64,000 bases of DNA from Streptomyces pseudovenezuelae (GTDB taxonomy: Bacteria > Actinomycetota > Actinomycetes > Streptomycetales > Streptomycetaceae), in assembly GCF_001513955.1 (NCBI RefSeq), contig NZ_KQ948150.1:248001-312000 (forward strand), given 5' to 3'. The first letter of the stretch is position 1, and the number at the start of each line of letters is the position of its first letter. Below the pieces are notes generated by a model. That model did no database searches. It was not told the origin of the DNA and was given only the letters and a program-made list of their open reading frames with translations. Both the position numbers and the translations under genes were made by a program. Below are positions 52,232 through 60,056 of this stretch, piece after piece.

Positions 52232-53167
52232 TCAGACCGGCGGGGCGACGAACACGCCGCGGTCGACGTCGTTGAAGGACTCCTTGGCGATCAGCTCGTT
52301 CATGGGGTTGGCCGTGCCCCACTGGTCGGTGACCTCGGGCTGGGAGAAGTCGTAGACGTGTGGGTGCCAGGTGTCCTCGTCGAGGACCTCCAGCTCCGTC
52401 GTGTACTCGACGGTGTTGCCGTGCGGGTCGAGGAAGTACGTGAAGGTGTTGTCGCCCGCCATGTGCCGGCCCGGACCCCAGATCTTCTGGATGCCGGCCC
52501 GCATCACGCGCCCCGAGCCGCGCATGTACTCGTCGAGGCCGCGCATCTCGAAGGAGACATGGTGCAGCGAGGTGTGCGGGCCCTTGGCGATGGCCATGGA
52601 GTGGTGCTGGTTGCTGATCCGCATGAAGTGCATGACCTCGCCCATGTGCGGCGAGTGCAGGGTGTCGGAGAGGCGGAAGCCGAGGTGGGTCTCGTACCAC
52701 TCACGAGTCCGTTCCAGGTCGGGGGAGTTGAGGACGACGTGCGACAGCTTGACCGGGATCGACTCCTTCTCCTCGATCCTGCGGTGCTGACGGGCCTCGA
52801 CATCGGCGGAGACCTCGATGGTCCGGCCGTCGATGTCGAAGAAGCGGAAGCCGTAGCCGCCGCCGGGGGTGTCGACCTTGCCGGGCTGCGAGATCAACTG
52901 CACGCCACCGGCGAGGAGTTGATCAGCGAACGTGTCGACGTCCTCAGCGCTCGCGGCGCCGTAGGAGACGAGGTCGAGGCGCTTCTCCTCGGCCTTGCGC
53001 AGGCGTACGACGTACTGCTCGGGGGAGCCCTCGGCGGCGAGGAAGGAGATCCCGGAGTCCTCGGCGACCTTGGTCAGGCCCCAGACACCGGCGTAGAAGT
53101 CGAGCTGTTTGTCGTAGTCGGGTACGGCGAGGTCGACGTGTCGCAGATGGGTGAGCAGGCGGTTCAT
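52232..53167 (-). CDS. Extradiol (catechol 2,3-dioxygenase-like) ring-cleavage dioxygenase
   Basis: A 311-residue two-domain VOC dioxygenase. The N-domain starts HLRHVDLAVPDYDKQLDFYA. The C-domain holds the Fe(II) site, probably His in VKLSHVVLNSPDLERT, His in HTSLHHVSFEMRG and Glu in HGNTVEYTTELEV. MHFMRISNQHHSMAIAKGPH is the usual active-site strand. It opens a catechol next to the diol. The size and order match class I type 2 enzymes such as 2,3-dihydroxybiphenyl or 3,4-dihydroxyphenylacetate dioxygenases, but the substrate is not decidable by eye. Thirteen bases follow the decarboxylase-like gene. Confidence 0.87.
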   Translation of the reverse strand: MNRLLTHLRHVDLAVPDYDKQLDFYAGVWGLTKVAEDSGISFLAAEGSPEQYVVRLRKAEEKRLDLVSYGAASAEDVDTFADQLLAGGVQLISQPGKVDTPGGGYGFRFFDIDGRTIEVSADVEARQHRRIEEKESIPVKLSHVVLNSPDLERTREWYETHLGFRLSDTLHSPHMGEVMHFMRISNQHHSMAIAKGPHTSLHHVSFEMRGLDEYMRGSGRVMRAGIQKIWGPGRHMAGDNTFTYFLDPHGNTVEYTTELEVLDEDTWHPHVYDFSQPEVTDQWGTANPMNELIAKESFNDVDRGVFVAPPV

Positions 53168-53180
53168 GGGGGGTTCCTCC

Positions 53181-54206
53181 TCAGGCGAGGTCGAGCAGGG
53201 CGGAGGCGTTGGCTCCGCGTACGGCGTGGAAGTCGGGGTCGGGCAGGTCCGCGGCGCGCAGGGCGGCGAGCGGGTCCTCGGTGCCCATGTCGAAGGGGAA
53301 GTCGGAGCCGAGCAGGACGCGGTCGGCTCCGCAGGCGGCGATCAGGGTCCGCAGGACGTGCGGATCGTGGACGAGGGAGTCGACGTACAGCTGCTTCAGG
53401 TAGCTGCTGGGTTCCCGGGCGCAGCCCCGGGCGTCGGGCCGTACACGCCAGGCATGGTCGGAGCGGCCGATGTGGGTGGGCAGATAGCCGCCGCCGTGCG
53501 CCGCGACCAGCTTCAGGCCCGGACGGCGGTCCAGGACACCGGAGAAGATCAGGTGGGAGAGCGCGACGGCGTTCTCGGTGGGCTGGCCGACGGTGTTGGA
53601 CAGGTACCACTGGTCCAGGCGTTCGTCGAGCGTGCAGCCGAAGGGATGCAGGAAGACCAGGGCACCGGTCTCCTCGGCCCGGGTCCAGAAGTCCCCAAGG
53701 CGCGGGTCGGAGAGTTCCACCTCCCGTGTCCCGCCAGGGCCGGGGGCGTGCGAGGAGATCTCCACGCCCTTCAGCCCCTGCTCCAGCGCGTGATCGAGCA
53801 ACTCCACGGCGAGGGCCGGGTGTTGGAGCGGGACCAGGCCCAGACCGAGCAGCCGGTCGGGGGCCTTCGCGCAGTGCGCGGCGGTGCTTTCGTTGGCCAA
53901 CCGGCAGACATGGCGGGCGAGTTCGGGGCCGGCCCAGTAGTGGTAGTGCGAGGGGGAGGGGCTGACCAGCTGGATGTCCACGCCTTGTGCGTCCATGGCC
54001 GCCAGCCGCACGGCCACGTCCGTCAGTCTCGGTATGCGCGCGCCGACCATGGGCCCGCTCACGGCCGGCGCCGCCGAGCCGTTGCGGCGGGTGTCGAGGC
54101 GGCGGGCCTCGGCGAGGCCGGGTGCACCCGCCACGGCCTCCTCGACCTCCGGCAGCAGCAGATGGGCGTGGACGTCGATCGTCGGTGTGGACTCCGGCTC
54201 GGTCAC
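53181..54206 (-). CDS. ACMSD-like amidohydrolase (probable metal-dependent decarboxylase)
   Basis: A 341-residue TIM-barrel protein with the TIDVHAHLLLPEVE metal motif, VSPSPSHYHYWAG, FLHPFGCTLDERLDQWYLSN with the conserved His, VAAHGGGYLPTHIGR and LLGSDFPFDMG with the Asp. This set is that of aminocarboxymuconate semialdehyde decarboxylase (ACMSD) and related aromatic-acid decarboxylases. It would remove a carboxyl group from a ring-cleavage product or from the aromatic acid itself. The GTG at 54206 overlaps the preceding stop (GTGA) and lies seven bases after AAGGA, so it is preferred to the ATG two codons before. Confidence 0.82.
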   Translation of the reverse strand: MTEPESTPTIDVHAHLLLPEVEEAVAGAPGLAEARRLDTRRNGSAAPAVSGPMVGARIPRLTDVAVRLAAMDAQGVDIQLVSPSPSHYHYWAGPELARHVCRLANESTAAHCAKAPDRLLGLGLVPLQHPALAVELLDHALEQGLKGVEISSHAPGPGGTREVELSDPRLGDFWTRAEETGALVFLHPFGCTLDERLDQWYLSNTVGQPTENAVALSHLIFSGVLDRRPGLKLVAAHGGGYLPTHIGRSDHAWRVRPDARGCAREPSSYLKQLYVDSLVHDPHVLRTLIAACGADRVLLGSDFPFDMGTEDPLAALRAADLPDPDFHAVRGANASALLDLA

Positions 54207-55366
54207 GGGCATTCCTTCAGGGCGCTCAGGGTGCGGTGGGTCAGCCCTGGTATGTCCGCGTCGCGCACTCCGTCCAGCGTCCACCGGCCGAGCTGGACGG
54301 AGGCGTCGACGACCCTGCGCACGCGGGGCAGCCGCCGGGCGTGGTAGTCGGTGAAGAGCTGGTCGTCCCAGGTGTCGCGGGTGGTCAGCAGCTCGGCCAG
54401 GACCAGGGCGTCCTCCAGGGACATCGCAGCGCCCTGGGCGAACGTGGGCGGGCAGCAGTGCGCGGCGTCCCCGACGAGCACGACCCGGCCCCGGTGCCAG
54501 GGGCCCTCCACCAGGAGGCGGTGGAACCAGGTGTAGTTGACCTTGGCGGGGTCCTCGATGTGCTTCACGATCTCGGGCCAGAAACCGCCGTAGTGCTGCG
54601 CGAGTGCGCGCATCTCGTCGGCGTACGTTTCCGGTGGGATCGAGGCGCGATCGCGGTTGGCCTCGACGACGTAGGCGTAGATGGTGTCCTCGCTGGTGGG
54701 GCAGTAGCCCGCGATGTAGGCGGGGCCGCCGTGCGCCAGGTCCGTGCGGGTCAGACCCTCGGGCCGGGGTGCGGCGATGCGCCAGATGGCCATCCCGGTG
54801 GGCTCCGGCCGGTCGGCGATGCCGATCGCGGCGCGCGTCGCGGAATGGAGACCGTCGGCGGCGATCACCAGGTCGTACCGGCCCTCGGTGCCGTCGCTGA
54901 GGCGCACCGAGACGCCGTCGGCGTCCTGTTCCAGGGTTTCGGCGGTGGTGCCGAGGCGGACGGTGGCGCCGGACGCGCGGACCGCGTCGATGAGGATCTG
55001 CTGCAACCGGGGGCGCGGCATGCCGAGGGTGGCGGGCAGGTCGGGGCCGCCGGTCTGGATGTCGTCGGCGACGAACAGGACGGTGCCGTCGGGGGTGGTC
55101 ACGCCCAGTGAGCCGAAGGCGAACCCCGAGGCGTTCACCTGCTCCCAGACGCCCAGCTCACGCAGGACGCGCAGGGCGTTGCCGTGGAGGGTGATGCCGG
55201 AGCCGGTGGTGGCGTTCCAGTCGGGCTTGGCCTCGATCAGGTCGACGGCGATGCCGGCGCGGCGCAGCAGGATGGTGACGGCGCTGCCGGAGGCGCCCCC
55301 GCCGACGACGAGGACGGTACGGGTGCCTTCGCCCGGAGGCTGGGTGAGCGGGTGGTGGTGGGTCAT
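54203..55366 (-). CDS. FAD-dependent aromatic monooxygenase (salicylate-hydroxylase-like)
   Basis: A 387-residue class A flavin hydroxylase. FAD-binding VLVVGGGASGSAVTILLRRA, the DG motif YDLVIAADGLHSATR and the second FAD motif GRVVLVGDAAHCCPPTFAQG are all present. It would hydroxylate an aromatic acid, possibly with loss of CO2, to give the catechol used by the dioxygenase in the same operon. The ATG at 55366 begins the domain; GTG codons up to ten codons earlier are possible. It is 129 bases after the cyclase gene, the largest gap in the operon. Confidence 0.86.
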   Translation of the reverse strand: MTHHHPLTQPPGEGTRTVLVVGGGASGSAVTILLRRAGIAVDLIEAKPDWNATTGSGITLHGNALRVLRELGVWEQVNASGFAFGSLGVTTPDGTVLFVADDIQTGGPDLPATLGMPRPRLQQILIDAVRASGATVRLGTTAETLEQDADGVSVRLSDGTEGRYDLVIAADGLHSATRAAIGIADRPEPTGMAIWRIAAPRPEGLTRTDLAHGGPAYIAGYCPTSEDTIYAYVVEANRDRASIPPETYADEMRALAQHYGGFWPEIVKHIEDPAKVNYTWFHRLLVEGPWHRGRVVLVGDAAHCCPPTFAQGAAMSLEDALVLAELLTTRDTWDDQLFTDYHARRLPRVRRVVDASVQLGRWTLDGVRDADIPGLTHRTLSALKECP

Positions 55367-55495
55367 GGTCGGGGTCACCTCACGGTCGGTCCGCACGGCT
55401 TCGGGCGGTTGGGGGCGGCTCGCCCGCGGGGAGTGCGGGCCGATACCGGGTGCGCGGCTGCTGTCCGTGGAGAGCGCACCCGGCGACTGGGTGGG

Positions 55496-56455
55496 CTATT
55501 TGACGGCGAGGGGGTTCACGGGGGAGCCCACGGCGCCGGTGATGGGCAGGGGAGCGGCGGTGAGCCAGAACTCGTACACGCGGTCGGCCGCGCAGTCCGC
55601 GGCGAGAGCGTCGAGGTCCCACATCTCGCCGATCAGCAGGCCCATGTTGGGGATGACGACCTGGTGCAGGGGCTGGAAGGCGTTGTCGAACTCGTTGGGG
55701 CGCACCTCGAAGCCCCAGGTGTCGGTGGCGATCGCGGCGATCTCGGTGCGGTGCAGCCAGCCGGCGGTGGTGAAGGACAGGCCGGGGGCGGGCCCGCCCG
55801 CGTAGTCGCCCCAGCCCTCGCGCCGGGCGCGGGCCAGCTGCCCGGTGCGGACGAGCACGATGTCACCGCGTCCGACGCGCACACCGTGGGCCTCGGCGGT
55901 CGCGGTCACGTGCTCCTCGGTGATGGCGAAGCCGTCGGGCAACTCGCCGTCGGTACCGATCACTTGGCCCACGTCGAGGAGCACCCCGCGGCCGGCCACA
56001 TGCGGTGCCATGTGCTCGATGCCGGTGACGAGGTCGCCGTCCGAGGTGACGACCTTCTCGGCGTCCCGGCCGTTCCACGCCTTGCCGTGGTCGAAGATGT
56101 GCCCGAGGCCGTCCCACTGGGTGGAGCACTGCAACGGCATCGCGATCACGTCGTCCGCGCCGCCGATGCCGTGCGGGAAGCCCTGGTTGCCCAGCGCCGC
56201 GTCGGTGCCCGTGTCCAGCATGGTGTGCACCGGGTTGGTCCGCCGACGCCAGCCCTTCTGCGGGCCGTCCATGTCGAACCGCTGCGACAGGGAGAAGCTG
56301 ACGCCGCGCCGGACGAGCGCGGCGCCCTCACGCCGCTTCGCCTCGTCGAGGAGGTTCAGGGTGCCGAGCACGTCGTCCTCGTCCCAACGCCCCCAGTTGG
56401 AGTACGCCTTGGCGGCCTCGGCGATCGCGCCCTCGGGGTCCGTACGGTCGATCAT
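55496..56455 (-). CDS. Cyclase-family (kynurenine formamidase-like) metal hydrolase
   Basis: A 319-residue member of the cyclase family (Pfam Cyclase). The metal motif region reads QCSTQWDGLGHIFDHGKAWN, a variant of the HxGTHxDxP motif, with GRGVLLDVGQVIG and GDIVLVRTGQ strands following. Relatives hydrolyse N-formylkynurenine or isatin, or open small lactones and lactams. In this operon it may open a cyclic intermediate. Its ATG overlaps the upstream FAH stop (ATGA). Confidence 0.84.
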   Translation of the reverse strand: MIDRTDPEGAIAEAAKAYSNWGRWDEDDVLGTLNLLDEAKRREGAALVRRGVSFSLSQRFDMDGPQKGWRRRTNPVHTMLDTGTDAALGNQGFPHGIGGADDVIAMPLQCSTQWDGLGHIFDHGKAWNGRDAEKVVTSDGDLVTGIEHMAPHVAGRGVLLDVGQVIGTDGELPDGFAITEEHVTATAEAHGVRVGRGDIVLVRTGQLARARREGWGDYAGGPAPGLSFTTAGWLHRTEIAAIATDTWGFEVRPNEFDNAFQPLHQVVIPNMGLLIGEMWDLDALAADCAADRVYEFWLTAAPLPITGAVGSPVNPLAVK

Positions 56456-57438
56456 GCGATCGCACCTTCCGCGAGGCAGCGGGTGCGCTGCATGCCCAGC
56501 CCGGTGATGGAACCCTCCATGACGTCCCCGTCGCGCAGCAGCCGGCCCCAGTGGATGCCGTTCCCGGCCGGGCTGCCCGTCAGGACGAGGTCGCCGGGCA
56601 GCAGCCGGGAGGTCTGGGAGATGTACGACACCAGGCGGGCGATCCCGAAGAGCATGTCCTTGGTGGACTCGTCCTGCATGGTCTCGCCGTTCAGCTTCAG
56701 CGTGACCCGCAGGTCGCCCGGGTCCGCGATCGACTCCGCGGGGACGATCCACGGCCCGAGCGGTGTGAAACCGGGAGCGTTCTTGCAGCGCAGCCAGTCG
56801 GTGCCGATGGCCTTCATGTCCCGGCGGAAGACGGTGGCCCGGTCGGTGAGGTCGTTGGCGATCGTGTACCCGGCGACGTACTCCAGGGCCTCCTCGACCG
56901 GCACCCGGTACACGGGCCTGGAGACGACCGCCGCAAGTTCCAGCTCCCAGTCGGGCTGCTCGGCCCAGGAGGGCAGGACGACGTCGTCGTGCGGGCCCGC
57001 GATAGTGCTGGGCAGGCCGATGAACACGTACGGCAGGTCCTCGGCCGCCCGCCGGTCCATCACCGCGGCGACCTCCGCCCGGGCCTCCTCGATGGTGCGA
57101 GGGTCGTCGGGGGAGCGGTGGGCGACCTCAAGATCGATCACGTGCTGCCGGTAGTTCGCGCCGGACTGGAAGATCTGCCGGGGCTCGACCGGTGCGTGCA
57201 CGCGCAGGCCCTCCAGCGGCCGCCAGTCGAGGGCGTCCTCGGCGGCCAGGACATGCAGCACCGGGAGGGCTTCCTCCCAGCGCTCCAGCACGGCACGCAT
57301 CCCGGACGGCGCCCAGGCCAGCGCGGCGCTCAGGTCGAGCACCCGGCCCTTCGAGAGAAGCCCGGGGAACGGCTCTGCGTCCGGAACCGAGAATGTTCCC
57401 AGCGCGAACGGGCCGACAGGTTGCGCGAGCGTTGCCAT
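56452..57438 (-). CDS. Fumarylacetoacetate hydrolase (FAH) family protein 2, first gene of operon
   Basis: A 328-residue FAH-fold protein with PRQIFQSGANYRQHVIDLEV, QPDWELELAAVVSR (ExE metal ligands), YTIANDLTDRATVFRRD and LLPGDLVLTGSPAGNGIHWG. These are the motifs of 2-hydroxyhepta-dienedioate isomerase/decarboxylase and acylpyruvase-type enzymes. It starts the nine-gene operon. A good AGGAGGA site precedes the ATG. About 75 bases upstream lie the GCATCC/GGATGC repeats shared with the MFS gene. Confidence 0.85.
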   Translation of the reverse strand: MATLAQPVGPFALGTFSVPDAEPFPGLLSKGRVLDLSAALAWAPSGMRAVLERWEEALPVLHVLAAEDALDWRPLEGLRVHAPVEPRQIFQSGANYRQHVIDLEVAHRSPDDPRTIEEARAEVAAVMDRRAAEDLPYVFIGLPSTIAGPHDDVVLPSWAEQPDWELELAAVVSRPVYRVPVEEALEYVAGYTIANDLTDRATVFRRDMKAIGTDWLRCKNAPGFTPLGPWIVPAESIADPGDLRVTLKLNGETMQDESTKDMLFGIARLVSYISQTSRLLPGDLVLTGSPAGNGIHWGRLLRDGDVMEGSITGLGMQRTRCLAEGAIA

Positions 57439-57503
57439 CTGATGTCCTCCTGCGGGGTCGGGTCTACTGTGGCCCGGAACGGCCGATCACGGAAATAGAT
57501 CCT

Positions 57504-57533
57504 GTGGATGCACTGCATCCATGCAGTGGATGG
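57504..57533 (-). promoter_or_regulatory. Operator candidate upstream of the aromatic operon
   Basis: GTGGATGC (57504-57511), then GCATCCATGCAGTGGATGG (57515-57533), giving three alternating half sites. The 19-base unit has the form GCATCCA-N4-GTGGATG and recurs at 59272-59290 upstream of the MFS gene. The sequence lies 66-95 bases before the first gene's start, a normal operator or activator distance. The regulator gene is not in the visible operon. Confidence 0.6.
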
Positions 57534-57801
57534 TCCTCGCACTCCAGGTGGTGCCCGGTGATCGGTCGGACTCGGCCTCGCGCCGCGCGTCCGTCGGCGA
57601 CCTGCCGGAACGGGTCTTCTCCCGTCGGGCGGCGAGTTCGATCCGGCCGCTGAAAGCCGCGAGGTCACCATGAGGCAGAAGCACCTGGCCCGCGGTCCTC
57701 CCCACATCCTGCTGCGCCGGAGGCGACCGAGGCCGGCGCGACGCTGACGAGCCACGGCAACGACAACGACAACGACAAGGGGTGCGGCCCTCAGGCAGCC
57801 G

Positions 57802-59073
57802 TCAGGCCGAAGGCTCCGGCAGTGACCGCGTGCCGACGGCCCCCGCCCGCCGCCGGACAGCCGGCAGTCCGCCCGCGACCAGAGCCGTGGCGACCCCGAG
57901 CACGCCGACCGCACCCGCGAGACTCCCCACCACCGACTCCCCGGCGAGCAGGATCAGCGGACACACGAACTCACCGCCGAAGAAGGCAGCCGTCCACAAC
58001 CCCGTACCGCGACCGCGGTCCTCGAAGGCCAGACGGGACATGGCGCTCGTCAGCAGGGCGGGCAGCAGCATGCCCGTGCCGACACAGTTGATCACCGCCC
58101 CGATCACCAGGAGCGGAGTGCTGCCCGCGAGGAACATCACCCCGAAGCCGACCGCGCAGACCGCGAGAACGGCGGGGATCAGCGGTTCCGGAGAGCGCCT
58201 GAGGCGGGCGAAGAGGATCGCGCCGCCCACGGTGGCCGCACTGGCGATCGCGGTGGCCAGGCCGATCACGCCGGTGCTCGTCACCCCGAGGTCGTCGAGG
58301 AGATACGACATCTCGACCGGCACGGTGTAGAAGACGACCGCGCCGAAGAAGGTGAGGGCGCAGATGCCCGCCAACTGCCGCCAGGGGAACGAACGACGAG
58401 GAGCCGTCCCCGGCACCGGGGCCTCGTCCGCGGTCGTGCGGCCGGCCGGGCTGGGCAGCACCGCCGCCATCAGGGGCGCGAGCACCAGGCTCACGGCGTA
58501 CACCCAGAACGGCACCCGCCAGCCCGCCGATCCGGCCGCGCCGCCGACGACGAAGAAGGCGGTGGCCGACGCGGAGGCGCACATGGTCTGCAGAGCGAGG
58601 TACTTCACCCGCTGCCGGCCGGAGTAGTAGTCGCCGATCAGGGTGGTGCAGCAGGTCATGATCGCGGCCTCGGTCACCCCGACCAGGGCACGGCTGGCGA
58701 TGATCGCGCCCAGGGAGTCGAGCCACAGCGGGGCGGTGCCGAACACCGAGTACAGCACGGCCGCGACGATCAGCAGCCGTTTGCGGCCCAGCCGGTCCAC
58801 GAGCACGCCGGCGAACGGGGCCAGCAGTGCCAGGGCCAGCGCCGGCACGGTGAGTGCCAGGGGCACCAGGGCCTTGGCGCCGGGCACCGACGCGAAGTCG
58901 TCCTGCATCTTCGGCAGGACCGGGGCGATCAGCACCGCGCCCAGGATCGGCAGACAGCTGCCCGCCATCAACAGAGTCACCCGCAGCAGATGGGCCGGAC
59001 CGGAAGCGGCCACGGGCGACAAGGGGGCGGTGTCTTCCGCGGGGGGACACGTCGGCGGAACGGAACCGGGCAT
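57802..59073 (-). CDS. MFS transporter (aromatic-acid type uptake candidate)
   Basis: A 423-residue membrane protein with about twelve hydrophobic segments. The conserved MFS loop 2-3 motif is GVLVDRLGRKRLLI, and YYSGRQRVKYLALQ follows helix 5. A hydrophilic head of about 30 residues precedes the first helix. The ATG at 59073 has GGAG six bases upstream. It sits just upstream of the nine-gene aromatic operon on the same strand, but 360 bases apart, with its own copy of the shared operator motif, so it probably imports the substrate of that operon. Efflux cannot be excluded. Confidence 0.82.
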   Translation of the reverse strand: MPGSVPPTCPPAEDTAPLSPVAASGPAHLLRVTLLMAGSCLPILGAVLIAPVLPKMQDDFASVPGAKALVPLALTVPALALALLAPFAGVLVDRLGRKRLLIVAAVLYSVFGTAPLWLDSLGAIIASRALVGVTEAAIMTCCTTLIGDYYSGRQRVKYLALQTMCASASATAFFVVGGAAGSAGWRVPFWVYAVSLVLAPLMAAVLPSPAGRTTADEAPVPGTAPRRSFPWRQLAGICALTFFGAVVFYTVPVEMSYLLDDLGVTSTGVIGLATAIASAATVGGAILFARLRRSPEPLIPAVLAVCAVGFGVMFLAGSTPLLVIGAVINCVGTGMLLPALLTSAMSRLAFEDRGRGTGLWTAAFFGGEFVCPLILLAGESVVGSLAGAVGVLGVATALVAGGLPAVRRRAGAVGTRSLPEPSA

Positions 59074-59271
59074 GGCGACTCCAGGAGACGATGGACGGGA
59101 GCGGCATGCCTCGCGCGGACGACCTCGTTGCGGGCGCCGGTGGGCACGGCATGCTGCGGACGACCGCACGTCGGCGGCTGGTCCGGACAGCGGCGTGCGG
59201 GGTGAGGTCGACTATGGGCGGACCGGGCCCGGTTGGCCATCCTCCGAGCGATCCGAATCCCGTATAGCGCG

Positions 59272-59290
59272 GCATCCACAGAGTGGATGC
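59272..59290 (-). promoter_or_regulatory. Operator candidate upstream of the MFS gene
   Basis: GCATCCAC-AGA-GTGGATGC is a perfect 8-bp inverted repeat with three central bases. It matches the site at 57515-57533 in sequence and spacing. It lies about 200 bases before the MFS start codon, in a 314-base gap (59074-59387) with no other supported gene. Confidence 0.6.
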
Positions 59291-59387
59291 GACGGCTGCG
59301 GCACGGGCACGGAGACTTCGGAAAGGAGTCCGTCCCGGCTCGTGGTCGGCACGGTGCGACGACCCCTGACGCCGGTGCGGGGACCGG

Positions 59388-60056
59388 CTACGGCTTGGCT
59401 CTGACCAGCCCGGTGTCGTACGCCGTGATCACGGCTTGGATGCGGTCACGGGCGCCGATCTTGGCGAGGACGCGCCCCACGTGCTTCTTGACGGTGGACT
59501 CGGTCAGGACCAGGCGCTCGGCGATCTCGGTGTTGGTCCAGCCCTTGCCGATGGCGACGAGGACTTCGCGTTCCCGCTCGGTGAGGGTCCGCAGGCGGGG
59601 GTCGTCGGCGGGCGGGGTGCCGGTCGGGGCCAGGACCCGGTGGGTGTAGGCGTCCAGAAGACGGCGGGTGAGGCGGGGGGAGACGACGGCGTCGCCGGTG
59701 GCGACGGCGTGGATGCCGGCGACGAGTTCCTCGGGACGGGCGTCCTTGAGGAGGAAGCCGCTGGCTCCGGCGTGCAGGCCTTCGTAGGCGTATTCGTCGA
59801 GGTCGAAGGTGGTGACGATGAGGATGCGGGTGCGGCCGCCGGCGGCGACGATGCGGCGGGTCGCCTCGATGCCGTCCATGCCGGGCATGCGGATGTCCAT
59901 GAGGACGACGTCGGGGCGGAGTTCGGCGGCCATGCGGACCGCCTCGGCGCCGTGTGCGGCCTCACCGACCGGGGTCACACCGGGGGTGCCCTCCAGGAGC
60001 ATGCGCACGCCCATGCGCTGCAGGGGCTGGTCGTCGGCGATGAGGACGGTGGTCAT
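59388..60056 (-). CDS. NarL/FixJ-family (LuxR-type) response regulator
   Basis: A 222-residue regulator. The receiver is at residues 1-120 with VLIADDQPL, phospho-acceptor Asp in VVLMDIRMPGMDG, Thr in ILIVTTF and Lys in GFLLKDARPEEL. A LuxR helix-turn-helix follows at about 150-215 (LTEREREVLVAIGKG, AERLVLTESTVKKHVG). Its start overlaps the kinase stop by four bases. It likely controls the ABC exporter genes directly upstream in the same transcript. Confidence 0.9.
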   Translation of the reverse strand: MTTVLIADDQPLQRMGVRMLLEGTPGVTPVGEAAHGAEAVRMAAELRPDVVLMDIRMPGMDGIEATRRIVAAGGRTRILIVTTFDLDEYAYEGLHAGASGFLLKDARPEELVAGIHAVATGDAVVSPRLTRRLLDAYTHRVLAPTGTPPADDPRLRTLTEREREVLVAIGKGWTNTEIAERLVLTESTVKKHVGRVLAKIGARDRIQAVITAYDTGLVRAKP

